A stretch of DNA of 6,819 nucleotides from NCBI GenBank assembly GCA_000715855.1, contig KL571358.1, positions 4,413 through 11,231 of the forward strand, in the 5' to 3' direction. Positions 5,967-6,819 of this stretch are shown piece after piece (within the stretch, counting starts at the first letter, position 1; every line of letters starts with the position of its first letter). The notes under the pieces are model-generated. The model did no database searches. It was not told the origin of the DNA and saw only the letters and a program-made list of their open reading frames with translations. The DNA is from Actinoplanes liguriensis. GTDB lineage: Bacteria > Actinomycetota > Actinomycetes > Mycobacteriales > Micromonosporaceae. Position numbers and translations under genes: made by a program.

Positions 5967-6434
5967 ATGAACGACGAGTCCGAGTTCCGCGCGGACCGTA
6001 CGCAGGAGATGTTCCTCCCCACGGTGGCGTATGCGCAGGCAGCGCCGCCGCAGCACGGTGGGGCCGAGGTCATCGAGTCCGCCGCCTACCGCGGGGAGAC
6101 CGTCTTCGAGCGCGAGGTGGTGGAGAAGCTGGCGGCCGCGGCGGCCAAGTCGGTGCCGGGCGTGGCCGAGCTGGGCGGGGACGTGGCCCGGTTCTTCAAC
6201 TCCGTGCTCGACAAGGTCGGCCTGGACAAGGTCGGTGACGCCACCCGCGGCGTGTCCGCGAGAGTGGACGGCACCTATGTGGACATCACCGTGATCCTGT
6301 GCCTGCGTGCCGGCGAGGTGGTGTCCGAGGTCACCGGCGAGGTGCGCAGCCGGGTGATCGAGGCCGTCGAGAAGTACGGCGTGCAGGTCAACAACTGCAC
6401 GGTCAAGGTCGACGACATCTTGATGCCGGAGTGA
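5967..6434 (+). CDS. Asp23/Gls24 family envelope stress response protein
   Basis: A 155-residue member of the Asp23/Gls24 (alkaline shock protein) family, small cytosolic proteins that in Gram-positives associate with the cell envelope and respond to envelope or alkaline stress. Residues 1-40 are a polar, probably disordered leader. The conserved core begins at GETVFEREVVEKLAAAAA and continues into SVPGVAELGG (about 43-71). The second half has the family's beta-rich pattern: VSARVDGTYVDITVILCLRAG (97-116 or so), a long helix with VRSRVIEAVEKYGV, and the closing VNNCTVKVDDI. Between these lies a loop containing LDKVG twice in tandem (residues 81-90). There is no membrane segment of its own; the usual membrane partner (AmaP-type) is not in view. 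Start is set by the good ribosome site at 5953-5958. Its TGA stop overlaps the GTG start of the nucleotidyltransferase gene, so the two are probably co-translated. Confidence 0.9.
   Translation: MNDESEFRADRTQEMFLPTVAYAQAAPPQHGGAEVIESAAYRGETVFEREVVEKLAAAAAKSVPGVAELGGDVARFFNSVLDKVGLDKVGDATRGVSARVDGTYVDITVILCLRAGEVVSEVTGEVRSRVIEAVEKYGVQVNNCTVKVDDILMPE
6207..6236 (+). repeat. 15-bp tandem duplication inside the Asp23/Gls24 gene
   Basis: Two 15-base units, 6207-6221 and 6222-6236, differ at only two third-codon positions and each encode LDKVG. They lie in a loop between the conserved halves of the protein, so a codon-phase duplication there would be tolerated. Confidence 0.75.
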
Positions 6435-6819
6435 TCCAGCTTCAGTTGATCGAGCGGGTCCGGGAGTTGTGCCGGGCCGACGATCGGCTGACGGCGGCCC
6501 TGATGTACGGCTCGTTCGTCACCGGTGAGGCGGACGAGCACAGCGACATCGAGTTCTGGCTGTTCAGCGACGGCGTCGACGCGCGGGAGTGGCTGAGCCG
6601 GATCGGGCCGGTCCGGCACGTGACGGTCAACGAGTTCGGGGCGCACGTGGCGTTCTTCCCCGGCCTGATCCGGGGAGAGTTCCACTTTTATCCGGACGTC
6701 TCCGTGGTGTCGTCGTGGCCGATGCGCGACGTGGAGATCGTCCTCGACCGCACGGGCGCGCTGCGAGCGGCCCTCGACGAGCCGCCCCCGGAAACGGACA
6801 CCGCCGAGCTCGGTGGCCG
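6431..6819 (+). CDS. Lnu(B)/Lnu(F)-like nucleotidyltransferase (3' end outside window)
   Basis: The first 129 codons of a protein resembling lincosamide nucleotidyltransferases of the Lnu(B)/Lnu(F) type, which inactivate lincomycin and clindamycin by transferring AMP from ATP to a hydroxyl. Family features, recalled from those enzymes, occur in order: IERVRELCRADDRL near the N-terminus, then LMYGSFVTGEADEHSDIEF (about 24-42) holding the nucleotidyltransferase signature G27-S28 and metal ligands D39 and E41, then REWL (52-55), VNEFG (66-70), LIRGEFHF (79-86) and LDRTGAL (105-111). The known enzymes are about 270 residues, so roughly half is missing. GTG 6431 overlaps the preceding TGA, and no spaced ribosome site exists, so translation probably depends on re-initiation after the Asp23 gene. 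It could instead act on another small molecule; resistance is inference. No sign of recent transfer: base composition matches the neighbours. Confidence 0.82.
   Translation, partial: MIQLQLIERVRELCRADDRLTAALMYGSFVTGEADEHSDIEFWLFSDGVDAREWLSRIGPVRHVTVNEFGAHVAFFPGLIRGEFHFYPDVSVVSSWPMRDVEIVLDRTGALRAALDEPPPETDTAELGG

Noticed and set aside
3180..6056. Minus-strand open frame of 958 codons opposite the methyltransferase and PAS-GGDEF-EAL genes
   Set aside because: It crosses two well-supported genes and an intergenic region, has low-complexity composition and is explained by GC-rich antisense reading.

Overview
The window reads as chromosomal DNA from a high-GC actinomycete. GC is about 70% by eye, third codon positions are almost all G or C, and GTG starts and GTGA stop/start overlaps are frequent. 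The gene families (S-adenosyl methyltransferase of the PF04672/DUF574 type, multidomain GGDEF-EAL proteins, Asp23/Gls24 protein) fit Micromonosporaceae or Streptomyces relatives. The genus is a guess. It is clearly a draft short-read assembly: Nextera (Tn5) adapter sequence sits at the very first bases and again inside a gene at 2343-2355.

Layout. Bases 1-17 are adapter. Bases 18-320 (minus strand) are the N-terminal 101 codons of an unrecognised small protein with a CxCxxC cluster. A 143-base divergent intergenic region follows. Bases 464-2823 hold one membrane-anchored GGDEF-EAL gene, split into two frames by the internal adapter remnant; both halves together keep the GGDEF motif and every EAL catalytic residue I looked for. 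After 48 bases comes a SAM-dependent methyltransferase (2872-3678). Its stop overlaps the GTG start of a second, soluble PAS-GGDEF-EAL protein (3675-5711). A 255-base gap carries a C-rich, G-poor stretch (possible Rho-type termination) and then a promoter-like, repeat-bearing segment. It leads to an Asp23/Gls24 envelope-stress protein (5967-6434), whose stop overlaps the start of a Lnu(B)/Lnu(F)-like nucleotidyltransferase that runs off the window end (6431-6819).

How the genes may work together. The first transcription unit probably makes two bifunctional cyclic-di-GMP enzymes, one in the membrane and one cytosolic with a PAS sensor, flanking a methyltransferase of unknown substrate. This pairing recalls the architectures of the Streptomyces coelicolor phosphodiesterases RmdB (membrane) and RmdA (PAS), recalled from memory and not checked by alignment. 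The second unit couples an envelope-stress protein to a resistance-type nucleotidyltransferase. I do not see a clearly new defence or mobile system. The most certain unusual observation is the adapter artefact that breaks the first GGDEF-EAL gene; the most interesting biological ones are the c-di-GMP/methyltransferase operon and the Asp23/nucleotidyltransferase coupling.
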